Positions 29,611 through 39,128 of a DNA stretch of 64,000 nucleotides are shown in pieces. The DNA lies in the NCBI RefSeq assembly GCF_001263355.1, contig NZ_LGYO01000011.1, positions 1 to 64,000 on the forward strand, given 5' to 3'. This stretch comes from Acetobacterium bakii (GTDB lineage Bacteria; Bacillota; Clostridia; Eubacteriales; Eubacteriaceae). How positions within the stretch are numbered: position 1 is the stretch's first letter; every line of letters starts with the position of its first letter. The notes under the pieces are model-generated. The model did not search any database. It was not told the DNA's origin and saw only the letters and a list, made by a program, of their open reading frames with translations. The translations under genes and the position numbers were made by a program.

Positions 29611-30564
29611 ATGAAAACACGAGGAATTACAGAGGGCGCGATGTTTTGTGCATTGGCAGTCATTCTTGCACTTGCCTGCTTTTACGTCCCTTTTATTGCG
29701 ATATTAATGTTGTTTATTCCGGTTCCGATAATCGTCCTGGGACAACGGCAGGGACTGAAAGTCAGTCTGGTTGCAAGTGTGGCGGCAACCATTATTATTG
29801 CTTTGTTTTTAGGACCCATCAATGCCCTATCATTTGGAGCCCTTTTATTAGTTGTGGGCTGCAGCCTGGGTTATACGTATCATCGGAATGGCAGTCCTTT
29901 TATTAAAATAACCGTGGGTTATCTTGGTTTTGGGTTAGTGGTCATTGCATTGATTGCGAGTTATCAGTTTCTTATGGGTGTGAGTTTTACCGCAGACTTT
30001 TTCCAGCTGATTGAAACCAGTACCAAGGAAGCAATAACTCTATATGAAACCAGCGGCATTATGGATACTAACCAGTTGTCCGCGGCAAAAGAAACCATGA
30101 ATGCTCAAATGATCAATATGAAAATGATCATTCCCACAGCCATGCTGTTGATTCCCCTGATTTTTAGCTTCGCCAATGTGGCAATCTCTGATGGGATTTT
30201 AAAGCGCCTGCGGTATTCAGTGCAAGGGATTAAACCCCTGGCGCAATGGCAGATGCCGAAATCCCTTAAATACTTTTTATTTATGCTTTTGATGGGCTCG
30301 TTTATACTGGATATTTTTCAGGTGACCGCAATTCCCGAAATCTATACGGTTAACATTATGAATTTAGTGTATCTGGTTTATTTTGTGATGGGACTTTCCC
30401 TGATTTTCGACTTTATGGAATACAAAAAACAGGATAATAAGGCTCTAAAAGTGGTCGTCGTTATGATTGCACTGCTTTTGCAATTTATCGTAACCATGAT
30501 TGGCGTAGCGGATACCTATATGGAGATTCGTAAGATTTTTCATGAAGGGAGCAAGGCCAAATGA
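29611..30564 (+). CDS. DUF2232 (YybS-like) membrane protein
   Basis: A 317-residue membrane protein with eight or so hydrophobic helices, of the YybS/DUF2232 family. It is encoded directly upstream of gdpP in most Firmicutes; its activity is not known, though the N-terminal half resembles ECF-transporter S components (EGAMFCALAVILAL, LGQRQGLKVSLVAS). It overlaps gdpP by four bases (ATGA), which argues for coordinated synthesis. Confidence 0.88.
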   Translation: MKTRGITEGAMFCALAVILALACFYVPFIAILMLFIPVPIIVLGQRQGLKVSLVASVAATIIIALFLGPINALSFGALLLVVGCSLGYTYHRNGSPFIKITVGYLGFGLVVIALIASYQFLMGVSFTADFFQLIETSTKEAITLYETSGIMDTNQLSAAKETMNAQMINMKMIIPTAMLLIPLIFSFANVAISDGILKRLRYSVQGIKPLAQWQMPKSLKYFLFMLLMGSFILDIFQVTAIPEIYTVNIMNLVYLVYFVMGLSLIFDFMEYKKQDNKALKVVVVMIALLLQFIVTMIGVADTYMEIRKIFHEGSKAK

Positions 30565-32537
30565 AAGAATACAAAAAAACATTAATTCGTTTTGCCATTA
30601 TTTCGGTTTTTGTTTTGTCGATACTGATCGGATTTTACAATATTTATCTGGGTATTTTCGGTTTGATGATCTTCCTGACGCTATTTATTTTTTACAAAAA
30701 AAGCAATCCCCGGGATGAAATTCAAATTAATAAAGCCATTGATGAAATCTACAGCGATTTAGATAAAATTAACCAGGAACGCATGTATGAAATGCCCATA
30801 TCCATGGCGATTGTCGATGGTGACGGGATTATTTACTGGTATAATCAAGCCTTCGGAAAAGCCTTTAAAAAAGAAAAAGAAGCTTTGTTTAAAAAAAATA
30901 TCGTCGAAGAACTGGAATTCAATTTAACTGAAGCGGTGAAACAGGAAGATTTTACCTTTCATCACGATGACCGGGACTATGGAGTTGTGACCAATGCCTT
31001 TACCGATTCGGTCCACAGCTTTGAGTTGCTCCATTTCTTTGATGTTACCGAGCAAAGTCGGCAAAAAGAACTGTACCGCAAAAAATCCCCTTTGTTTTGC
31101 TATATTGTCGTTGATAACTATGATGAGATTATTGAGCAATTTCCGAGTCATAAGCGCTCGGAGATTCTCGGAAAAGTTGATCTTAAAATTAATGAATGGG
31201 CAAAAAAACTGGGCAGTGTTATTATCGAATATGAAAAAGACCGCTATCTCATGATTTTTGAACGGGGAAAAATCTGTGCCCTTCAAAAGGAGAACTTTCA
31301 AATTTTGGATGCGGTTCGGGAAATCGAAAACGATGAAAAAATTCCCATTACCCTAAGCATTGGGATCGGAATTTCCGAAAAAATATTGGGCATCAAAGAA
31401 TCTCAGGAGATCTCCCATGCCGCCCTTGATATCGCTCTGGCCCGGGGCGGGGATCAGGCAGTGGTGCGCCAGGATGAAAAAATGTCCTTCTATGGCGGGA
31501 AAACCGAAGCCACGGAAAAACGCACCAAGGTTAAGGCCCGGGTGAAAGCCTATGGACTTAAAGAACTCATGAAGGAAGCTGACCAGATTCTTTTAATGGG
31601 ACATCAAAATCCTGACATGGATTGTCTGGGCAGTGCCGTGGGTTTGTTGGGAGCGTGTAAAGCTCTGGGCAAAGAGGGTAAAATTGTGATAAAGGAAATT
31701 AATTATTCCATAAAATCGCTGTTTGATTATCTTTTGGAAAACAAAGATTATCAGGATGCCTTTATTACCCCAAAAGAAGCAGAGGCTTACAATAAAAAAA
31801 ATACCCTGCTGATTATTTTAGATACCCAGACCGTCAGTTATCTGGAATCCCCGGGTTTGATCGAGGATATGGCAAAAATTGTGGTCATTGACCATCACCG
31901 ACGTTCCGGCAAATCCATCGAGAACACTCTGATGACCTATACCGAGGCCTATGCCTCATCAACCTGCGAACTGGTAACGGAACTGCTCCAGTACTTTGAT
32001 GAGAAGAATCTCATGAATGCGGTGGAGGCCAATGCATTGATGGCCGGGATGTGTATGGATACTAAGATGTTCACATTAAAAACCGGGGTGCGAACCTTTG
32101 AAGCGGCTTCCTACTTAAAGCGGAAAGGTGCAGATACCATTATCAGTAAAATTCTGTTACAGGATGACCTTAACACCTATACCGCAAAATCCGATGCAGT
32201 GAAAAACGCCAAGATTTATTATGACAACATTGCCATTTCGACCTTTGAGAACAATACCGATTACGGGAAACTGATTGCTGCTCAGGCAGCGGATGAACTT
32301 CTGAATATTAAAGGGATTGTGGCATCGTTTATAATTTTAAAAAACATCGAGGGATTAGCCATCAGCGGACGATCCATGGGTGAAGTCAATGTTCAGCTGA
32401 TCCTGGAAAAATTAGGCGGCGGCGGACATTTAGCCATTGCCGGCGCTCAGATTCCCGGTGAAGGTAATTTGGAAATAGGAAAAGAATTGGTTCTGGAAGC
32501 CATTGAAAAATACAAAAAGGAGAATGAAACGAAATGA
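30561..32537 (+). CDS. gdpP: GdpP, membrane-bound c-di-AMP phosphodiesterase
   Basis: GdpP degrades cyclic di-AMP, the second messenger for potassium and wall homeostasis. The 658-residue protein has two N-terminal membrane helices (about 10-50), a PAS-like domain (80-170), a degenerate GGDEF domain without the GG[DE]EF signature (190-310), and DHH-DHHA1 domains with GHQNPDMDCLGSAVG (near 349), IVIDHHRRSGKS (near 440) and the terminal GGGGHLAIAGAQ (near 620). It overlaps rplI by four bases, giving the conserved DUF2232-gdpP-rplI-dnaB order. Confidence 0.96.
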   Translation: MKEYKKTLIRFAIISVFVLSILIGFYNIYLGIFGLMIFLTLFIFYKKSNPRDEIQINKAIDEIYSDLDKINQERMYEMPISMAIVDGDGIIYWYNQAFGKAFKKEKEALFKKNIVEELEFNLTEAVKQEDFTFHHDDRDYGVVTNAFTDSVHSFELLHFFDVTEQSRQKELYRKKSPLFCYIVVDNYDEIIEQFPSHKRSEILGKVDLKINEWAKKLGSVIIEYEKDRYLMIFERGKICALQKENFQILDAVREIENDEKIPITLSIGIGISEKILGIKESQEISHAALDIALARGGDQAVVRQDEKMSFYGGKTEATEKRTKVKARVKAYGLKELMKEADQILLMGHQNPDMDCLGSAVGLLGACKALGKEGKIVIKEINYSIKSLFDYLLENKDYQDAFITPKEAEAYNKKNTLLIILDTQTVSYLESPGLIEDMAKIVVIDHHRRSGKSIENTLMTYTEAYASSTCELVTELLQYFDEKNLMNAVEANALMAGMCMDTKMFTLKTGVRTFEAASYLKRKGADTIISKILLQDDLNTYTAKSDAVKNAKIYYDNIAISTFENNTDYGKLIAAQAADELLNIKGIVASFIILKNIEGLAISGRSMGEVNVQLILEKLGGGGHLAIAGAQIPGEGNLEIGKELVLEAIEKYKKENETK

Positions 32538-32983
32538 AAGTTATATTATTGGAAAATGTTAAAAATGTTGGAAACAAAGGTGATATTGTTGAGGTTAAGG
32601 ATGGTTACGGCAGAAATTTCCTGCTTAAAACAAAAAAAGGAATCATCGGAAATCGGGAAAATGTAAAAATTGCAGAACAGGCTAAGATTGATGACTCAAA
32701 ACGTCTCGAAGAAGAACGGGCAGAAGCGGTTGCCTTGGCAAAGGTTCTGGATGAAACAGAAATAAAGATCACCGAACGGGCTGGCGAAGATGGCAAGCTC
32801 TTTGGTTCAGTTACCAGTAAAGACATTACTGAAGCCCTGGAAAAAGCCACTGGGATTAAGGTTGACAAACGTAAGGTCGAACTTGAAATGCCGATCCGAA
32901 ATGTGGGTCGCATTGAGGTAAAAGTGAAAACTTATCAAGGGGTCATTGGAACACTGACCATTGTTGTTGAAGGCGAAGCCTAG
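32534..32983 (+). CDS. rplI: 50S ribosomal protein L9
   Basis: A 149-residue L9 with the N-terminal RNA-binding domain (MKVILLENVKNVGNKGDIVE, GYGRNFLL), the long connecting helix and the C-terminal domain (GKLFGSVTSKDI). It is located between gdpP and dnaB, as in B. subtilis. Confidence 0.98.
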   Translation: MKVILLENVKNVGNKGDIVEVKDGYGRNFLLKTKKGIIGNRENVKIAEQAKIDDSKRLEEERAEAVALAKVLDETEIKITERAGEDGKLFGSVTSKDITEALEKATGIKVDKRKVELEMPIRNVGRIEVKVKTYQGVIGTLTIVVEGEA

Positions 32984-32994
32984 GAGAAAAAGCT

Positions 32995-34353
32995 GTGATG
33001 AATCCTAAGGTACCGCCACATAACATCGAGGCAGAGCAGTCGGTTTTAGGCGCTATTCTCATGGAAGAGTCCAATATTAGCCGGGCTGATGAGTTTTTAA
33101 CCCCTGATGATTTTTATCGGGGCGCGCATCGTGAAATTTATAAAAGTATGCTGGATCTTCACAATGAGCGCAAGCCCATTGACATGGTCACCCTGATGGA
33201 TGCGCTGAGAAATCGGGGTGTGCTTGACACCATCGGGGGGATTGGCTATCTCAGTGAACTCATTGAGATGGTGCCAATTCATCGAAACTACCTTGAATAT
33301 TGTCAAATCGTCCATGAAAAATCAGTGATTCGCAGCCTCATTCACACCGCAACCCATATTCTGGAAGAAAGCTACGGTCAGTACGACAAGGTTGGGGATG
33401 TCATTGAACGGGCTGAACAGGAAATCTTTAAAGTGTCACAGGGACGGCGGACCGGGGATTTCCAGAGCATTCAGGAAACCCTGGGCACTACTCTTTCACA
33501 AATCGAAGCCATTGAAAGCAATAAGGGCAAACTCACTGGCATTGAAACCGGATTTGCGGAGCTAAACACCATTACATCAGGACTCCAGGCCTCGGACCTT
33601 ATTATTGTTGCGGCCAGGCCATCCATGGGTAAAACCGCATTTGCCCTGAATATTGCCCAGAATGCCGCCATCAAGGACAACCGTTCGGTGGCCATTTTCA
33701 GTCTGGAAATGGCGAAGGAACAGCTGGTCCAGCGAATGTTGTGTGCGACATCCCTGGTCGACAGTAATAACGTCCGCACCGGGAACCTGAGCAAAGAAGA
33801 TTGGGAACGAATTGTGGTGGGATACAACACCCTTTACGGGGCCAATATTTTTATTGATGATACCGCTGGGATAACCATTTCTGAAGTGCGGTCCAAGTGT
33901 CGGCGCTTAAAAACCGAGAAGGCCCTGGATCTCATTGTGATTGACTACCTCCAGCTTATGGGCGGCGGCGGAAAATCCGAAAACCGTCAAAACGAAATTT
34001 CAGAAATGTCCCGTGGGCTCAAAGCCCTGGCCCGAGAAATGCAGGCTCCGGTCATCGCCTTATCCCAGCTCAGTCGGGCCCCGGATGCCCGGGCTGACCA
34101 TCATCCGGTGATGTCGGATTTACGTGAATCCGGATCCATCGAGCAGGATGCGGATGTGGTGATGTTATTATTTCGGGAATTTTACTATGATAAAAACCCG
34201 GAACTAAAAAATATCGCCGAGGTAAATATTGCCAAACAGCGTAATGGTCCCACCGGCACCATCAAGCTGGCCTGGATTCCGGAATATACGAAATTCAATG
34301 ATCTGGCGGTAGGCTTCGGTGACGATGACTACGGTTCGGGTTCTTATAATTAA
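32995..34353 (+). CDS. dnaB: Replicative DNA helicase DnaB
   Basis: The 452-residue ring helicase of the replisome (named DnaC in B. subtilis). The N-terminal collar domain (PPHNIEAEQSVLGAIL) and RecA-like domain with Walker A ARPSMGKTAFALN near residue 206, Walker B DLIVIDYLQLM near 315 and the arginine-finger region are intact, with no intein. The start is GTG (32995) or the adjacent ATG; AGGAG spacing favours the GTG. Confidence 0.98.
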   Translation: MMNPKVPPHNIEAEQSVLGAILMEESNISRADEFLTPDDFYRGAHREIYKSMLDLHNERKPIDMVTLMDALRNRGVLDTIGGIGYLSELIEMVPIHRNYLEYCQIVHEKSVIRSLIHTATHILEESYGQYDKVGDVIERAEQEIFKVSQGRRTGDFQSIQETLGTTLSQIEAIESNKGKLTGIETGFAELNTITSGLQASDLIIVAARPSMGKTAFALNIAQNAAIKDNRSVAIFSLEMAKEQLVQRMLCATSLVDSNNVRTGNLSKEDWERIVVGYNTLYGANIFIDDTAGITISEVRSKCRRLKTEKALDLIVIDYLQLMGGGGKSENRQNEISEMSRGLKALAREMQAPVIALSQLSRAPDARADHHPVMSDLRESGSIEQDADVVMLLFREFYYDKNPELKNIAEVNIAKQRNGPTGTIKLAWIPEYTKFNDLAVGFGDDDYGSGSYN

Positions 34354-34365
34354 AGGAAGTAAAAA

Positions 34366-35754
34366 ATGAAATATGACGTTATTATAATCGGAGCAGGACC
34401 GGGCGGTATTTTTACTGCCATGGAACTGGCTAAAAATGATAAAGACTTAAAAATACTGATGCTGGAAAAAGGGAATTCCATTGAAAAACGGATTTGTCCC
34501 AAACGAAAAACCGGGGTATGTGTGGGGTGTAAACCCTGCAATATTACCACCGGTTTTGCCGGCGCCGGGGCTTATTCCGATGGAAAACTGTCGCTGTCAC
34601 CAGATGTCGGCGGGGAGCTTCCGGAATACATTGGTTATCAGGCAACCGTTGATTTAATCAAATATACCGATGATATTTATCTTCATTTCGGTGCGGATCA
34701 GCGGGTCCACGGACTGGATCATCCTGAAAAAATAAGGGATATCCGCACCAAAGCCATTCAGAGCAATTTAAAACTCATCGAGTGCCCCATCCGCCATATG
34801 GGCACCGAGGTGGGCTACACCATTTATCAACGGATCCAGAATCATTTACTCAACGATCTGGGAATTGAGATTAAATTCAGAACCCCGGTGCAGAGTTTAA
34901 TTGTTGAAAACAATGAGGTTACCGGTGTCATTGCCAAAGGCGAGACCTATCTGGCGGACAAGGTCGTTGCTGCTGTGGGTCGGGATGGTTCCGAATGGTT
35001 TAAAGCCATGTGTGACGATTATAAGGTGAAAACCATGGTCGGAAAAGTTGATATCGGCATTCGTCTGGAAACGCGCAACGAGGTGATGCAGGAAATCAAT
35101 GATGCTCTTTATGAAGGCAAACTGGTGTATTACACGCCAACCTTTGATGACAGCGTCCGGACTTTCTGTTCCAATCCCGGCGGGGTTGTTTCCACCGAAA
35201 ATTATGACAATGATTTAGCCGTTGTCAATGGCCACAGCTATAAATCGGAAAATTTAAAAACCGACAATACCAACTTTGCTTTATTGGTTTCTAAGAGTTT
35301 TACCGAACCTTTTAAGGAAGCCATTGCTTACGGGAAACACATTGCCGGTCTGGGAAATATGCTGACCGGGAATAAAATCATGGTTCAGCGCTATGGTGAT
35401 TTTCTTCGGGGCCGACGGACCACCGCCGAGCGCCTGATGCGAAATAATATCCGGCCGACTTTAATGGATGCGGTTCCCGGAGATCTGTGCCTGGTATTGC
35501 CCTATCGGATTATGAAGGATATTGATGAAATGATTCAAGCCCTGAATCATGTGTCACCAGGCCTTGCCAGCGATGAAACGTTGCTTTATGGCGTGGAAGT
35601 GAAATTTTATTCAAACAAGGTTGAAGTCGATAAAAACTTCCAATCCAGTGTGAAAAATCTCTATGTTCTGGGGGATGGTGCCGGAGTAACCCGGGGCCTG
35701 ATGCAGGCTTCGGCCAATGGGGTTTTTGTTGCCAGAAACCTCTATAACGACTAA
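34366..35754 (+). CDS. FAD-dependent dehydrogenase of unknown substrate (COG2509 type)
   Basis: A 462-residue flavoprotein. An N-terminal dinucleotide-binding fold (YDVIIIGAGPGGIFTAMELA) binds FAD; the C-terminal FVLGDGAGVTRGLMQAS-like segment closes the FAD site. Residues of about 45-62 hold four cysteines spaced C-x7-C-x2-C-x2-C, followed by FAGAGAYSDGKLSLSP, a pattern characteristic of this uncharacterised family. The cysteines could hold a metal or Fe-S cluster. It sits 12 bases after dnaB and directly before rsmI, and I see no pathway context. Confidence 0.82.
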   Translation: MKYDVIIIGAGPGGIFTAMELAKNDKDLKILMLEKGNSIEKRICPKRKTGVCVGCKPCNITTGFAGAGAYSDGKLSLSPDVGGELPEYIGYQATVDLIKYTDDIYLHFGADQRVHGLDHPEKIRDIRTKAIQSNLKLIECPIRHMGTEVGYTIYQRIQNHLLNDLGIEIKFRTPVQSLIVENNEVTGVIAKGETYLADKVVAAVGRDGSEWFKAMCDDYKVKTMVGKVDIGIRLETRNEVMQEINDALYEGKLVYYTPTFDDSVRTFCSNPGGVVSTENYDNDLAVVNGHSYKSENLKTDNTNFALLVSKSFTEPFKEAIAYGKHIAGLGNMLTGNKIMVQRYGDFLRGRRTTAERLMRNNIRPTLMDAVPGDLCLVLPYRIMKDIDEMIQALNHVSPGLASDETLLYGVEVKFYSNKVEVDKNFQSSVKNLYVLGDGAGVTRGLMQASANGVFVARNLYND

Positions 35755-35755
35755 G

Positions 35756-36598
35756 ATGTCAGGAAAACTCTATATAGTCGGCACGCCCATTGGCAATCTG
35801 GATGATATGAGCATTCGCGCATTGAGAATCCTTAAAGAAGTGGATCTCATTGCCGCTGAAGATACCAGGCACTCCATCAAGCTGCTCAATCACTTTGAAA
35901 TTCACAAAAAAATGGTGGCATACCACCAACACAATGAACAACATTCCAGCGAAGGTCTCATTGAGCTGCTGAAACAGGGACAGAACATTGCCCTGATTTC
36001 TGATGCGGGCATGCCCCTGATTTCCGATCCGGGATCGGTGCTGGTGAAAAACTGTGTCGCCCAGGACATCGCCATGGAGGTGGTGCCCGGACCCAACGCC
36101 GGGCTTTGCGGGTTGGTGCTTTCGGGTTTGGATACCCGGCAGTTCCTTTTTCTAGGCTTTCTGGGAAAAGAGAATAAAGCCATTAACGAAGGATTGAAGC
36201 GGATAAAAGAATCCGAGGTAACCGCGGTTCTATATGAATCGCCGCACCGTTTAACCAAAACCATTGATATTTTGATAAATAATGATTTAGGCCATCGCCA
36301 GATGAGCATTTCCCGGGAAATCACCAAACGTTTTGAGGAAAGCAAATACGGCACCATAAAGGACCACCAGGACTATTATAGCGAACATACCCCCAGAGGG
36401 GAGTATGTGCTCTGTATTGAAGGAAGAACCCCGGAAGAAGGGACCCCGGGGCAAAATCTGGATCTCAATGCCATGAGCCTGGAAGAGCACTTGGCAGTCT
36501 ACATCACCGATGGGATGCCTGAAAAAGATGCCATGAAACAGGTGTCCAAGGATCGCGGCTTATCCAAACGAGATGTTTATAACGCCATAAAGCGATAA
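35756..36598 (+). CDS. rsmI: RsmI, 16S rRNA C1402 2'-O-methyltransferase
   Basis: RsmI methylates the ribose of C1402, next to the base methylated by RsmH. The 280-residue protein has the tetrapyrrole-methylase fold: GKLYIVGTPIGNLDDMS at the start, AAEDTRHSIKLLNHF, SDAGMPLISDPG and YESPHRL. The ATG at 35756 matches the family N-terminus although no Shine-Dalgarno is seen; its position one base after the previous stop suggests re-initiation. An upstream in-frame ATG inside the previous gene is less likely. Confidence 0.95.
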   Translation: MSGKLYIVGTPIGNLDDMSIRALRILKEVDLIAAEDTRHSIKLLNHFEIHKKMVAYHQHNEQHSSEGLIELLKQGQNIALISDAGMPLISDPGSVLVKNCVAQDIAMEVVPGPNAGLCGLVLSGLDTRQFLFLGFLGKENKAINEGLKRIKESEVTAVLYESPHRLTKTIDILINNDLGHRQMSISREITKRFEESKYGTIKDHQDYYSEHTPRGEYVLCIEGRTPEEGTPGQNLDLNAMSLEEHLAVYITDGMPEKDAMKQVSKDRGLSKRDVYNAIKR

Positions 36599-36651
36599 AA
36601 TATTTGTGTTTTTTTTGCAATTAGCTAAGAAAACATAAAAAAGGAGAAATT

Positions 36652-38595
36652 ATGTCAGACAAAACATTTTATATCACAACCCCGATTTATTATCCCAGTG
36701 GGAGTCTCCACATCGGACATACCTATACTACGGTGGCCGCGGATACCATTACCCGGTTTAAAAAGCTCAAAGGTTATGATACTTACTTTTTAACCGGAAC
36801 TGACGAACATGGGCAGAAGATTCAAAAGGTCGCAGAAGAAGCCGGTGTGGCACCACAGGTCTATGTGGATGGCATTGTGGAAGGTATTAAAACCCTGTGG
36901 GATACCATGAACATCGATTACGATCAGTTTATCCGGACAACGGATCCAGAACATGAAAAAACCATTCAGCGCATTTTTAAGAAGCTTCACGACCAGGGGG
37001 ATATTTACAAATCCAACTATGAAGGCTGGTATTGCACCCCCTGTGAATCCTTCTGGACCGAAGGCCAGCTGGTCGATGGGAATTGCCCGGATTGTGGACG
37101 ACCTGTGGAAAAAGCCTCGGAAGAAGCCTACTTTTTCAGAATGTCAAAATATGCGGATCGACTGCTATCATACATTGAGGAAAATCCTGATTTCATCCAG
37201 CCGGAATCCCGAAAAAATGAAATGATCAACAATTTCATTAAGCCGGGACTCCAGGATCTCTGTGTGTCCCGCACCTCATTTACCTGGGGAGTGCCGGTGG
37301 ATTTTGATCCCGGGCACGTGGTTTATGTGTGGATTGATGCCCTTCCCAACTATATTTCGGCCCTGGGCTATCTCAATGACAAACCGAACCTGATGGATAA
37401 ATACTGGCCGGCGGATGTGCATCTGGTGGGAAAAGATATCATCCGCTTCCATACCATTTACTGGCCGATTATTCTGATGGCCCTGGAATTACCGCTGCCT
37501 AAAAAGGTCTACGGCCATGGCTGGATTCTGCTAAAAGGCGGAAAAATGTCGAAATCTGTGGGTAACGTTGTGGATCCTGTGGTATTAGTCGATAAATATG
37601 GCGTTGATGCCCTGCGTTACCATGTGCTTCGGGAAATGAATTATGGCTCCGACGGAGTTTACAACGAAGACCTGTTGGTCAGTCACATTAATTCGGATCT
37701 GGCCAACGATTTAGGGAATTTATTAAGCCGCACCCTGGCCATGACCGTAAAATACTTTGACGGGGTCATTCCCAAAGAACGGGAAGTCGGGGAATTTGAT
37801 GATGAGATCATCGCATTAGCCGAGAAAACACCGGGTATCGTCAGTGAATATATGGATAAGCTTGATTTCAGCCGGGCCCTGGAAGAAGTCTGGAAACTCA
37901 TATCCCGGTCAAATAAGTACATTGACGAAACACAGCCCTGGGTTTTGGGGAAAGATCCGTCAAAGCAGCCAAGACTGGCCCAGGTGATGTACAACCTCAC
38001 CGAATGTCTAAGAATCGTGACGGTGCTGATTTCAGCCGCCATGCCGGAAACAGCGAAAAAGGTGGCAAACCAGTTAAACTGTCCTCCCGATCAGCTGACA
38101 TGGGAAAGTATCCAGGCCTTTGGCGGTTATCCAGAAGGGATTAAAGTGGAACGCGGGGCGGTGTTGTTCCCCCGAATTGAGTTGGAGAAAAAAGAAGCGG
38201 CGCCTCAAAAAGTGACGAAACAGGACGCTAAAAAAGAAATACCGACAAAGGACGAACAGGCAGAACTCCCGGAAGGCCTGATCACCATCGATGACTTTGC
38301 CAAGGTAGAACTTCGTGTGGCCGAAATTGTGGCCTGTGAAGCCCATCCGGATGCGGACCGTTTATTGGTGCTCCAATTAATGGTGGGACAGGAAAAACGC
38401 CAGGTGGTGTCAGGAATTGCGAAATATTATAAACCTGAAGAACTGGTTGGAAAAACCGTGATTTTAGTGGCAAACCTAAAGCCTGTAAATCTCCGGGGGT
38501 TGGAATCCAATGGCATGATCTTAGCCGCAACCAAGGGTAAAAAGCTTTCATTGGTCACCGTGGACGGGATTCCCTCAGGAGGAAAAGTCTCCTAG
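36652..38595 (+). CDS. metG: Methionyl-tRNA synthetase
   Basis: A 647-residue class I synthetase charging tRNA-Met. The catalytic domain has the HIGH-type motif SGSLHIGH near residue 18, a zinc knuckle with CTPC and CPDCG near 127-148, and KMSKS near 299; the anticodon-binding helical domain follows. After a Lys/Glu-rich linker, residues from about 545 to the end form an EMAP/Trbp-type tRNA-binding domain (IDDFAKVELRVAEIV). AAGGAG precedes the ATG. Confidence 0.98.
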   Translation: MSDKTFYITTPIYYPSGSLHIGHTYTTVAADTITRFKKLKGYDTYFLTGTDEHGQKIQKVAEEAGVAPQVYVDGIVEGIKTLWDTMNIDYDQFIRTTDPEHEKTIQRIFKKLHDQGDIYKSNYEGWYCTPCESFWTEGQLVDGNCPDCGRPVEKASEEAYFFRMSKYADRLLSYIEENPDFIQPESRKNEMINNFIKPGLQDLCVSRTSFTWGVPVDFDPGHVVYVWIDALPNYISALGYLNDKPNLMDKYWPADVHLVGKDIIRFHTIYWPIILMALELPLPKKVYGHGWILLKGGKMSKSVGNVVDPVVLVDKYGVDALRYHVLREMNYGSDGVYNEDLLVSHINSDLANDLGNLLSRTLAMTVKYFDGVIPKEREVGEFDDEIIALAEKTPGIVSEYMDKLDFSRALEEVWKLISRSNKYIDETQPWVLGKDPSKQPRLAQVMYNLTECLRIVTVLISAAMPETAKKVANQLNCPPDQLTWESIQAFGGYPEGIKVERGAVLFPRIELEKKEAAPQKVTKQDAKKEIPTKDEQAELPEGLITIDDFAKVELRVAEIVACEAHPDADRLLVLQLMVGQEKRQVVSGIAKYYKPEELVGKTVILVANLKPVNLRGLESNGMILAATKGKKLSLVTVDGIPSGGKVS

Positions 38596-38620
38596 CAAAA
38601 CCAGTAATAAAAAGATATAA

Positions 38621-38670
38621 AAAAGCCTGGCAAACCAAAGTCAATTTGACTTGTGGTTTGCCAGGCTTTT
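38621..38670. terminator. Bidirectional terminator between metG and thioredoxin
   Basis: AAAAGCCTGGCAAACCA (38621-38637) pairs with TGGTTTGCCAGGCTTTT (38654-38670), giving A- and T-tracts on both strands between convergent genes. Confidence 0.93.
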
Positions 38671-38693
38671 ATGAATGGTTTTTGGGTTGAAAT

Positions 38694-39020
38694 TTATAGA
38701 CTTTTCATGGTGTCGAGATAGTCCTTTTTATCCTGAACTCCCACAAAACGCTTGACCGCTTCACCATCTTTAAAGAAAACAACGGTTGGGATGCTCATCA
38801 CTCGAAATTCCTGGGCAAGAACCTGGTTTTCATCCACATTTACTTTACAGACTTTCATGCCGTCGCCCAGTTCAAGGGCAATTTCGTCCACAATGGGCGC
38901 AAGGCTTTTACAGGGACCGCACCATTCTGCCCAAAAATCCAACATAACAGACCCTTTAAAGGATAAGACTTCGGTATTAAAATTTTCCATGTTGATAGTA
39001 ACTATTTTTTCATTTGCCAT
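38694..39020 (-). CDS. Thioredoxin
   Basis: A 108-residue thioredoxin with the active site FWAEWCGPCK near residue 28 and the cis-proline loop SIPTVVFF. It reduces protein disulfides in the cytoplasm. The start at 39020 is chosen because AGGAG lies eight bases before it; an ATG two codons upstream is too close. It stands alone, facing the metG terminator, and is one of two thioredoxins here (the other at 45398). Confidence 0.93.
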   Translation of the reverse strand: MANEKIVTINMENFNTEVLSFKGSVMLDFWAEWCGPCKSLAPIVDEIALELGDGMKVCKVNVDENQVLAQEFRVMSIPTVVFFKDGEAVKRFVGVQDKKDYLDTMKSL

Positions 39021-39128
39021 TTGCATTTCTCCTCTTTTATAAAGTGTTCAACCATTATATAGCAAGATTAAGAAAGATAAAAGATAAATTTCTATAATTA
39101 AGAAAGGGCTTTGTGTTAGAATAGAAGC

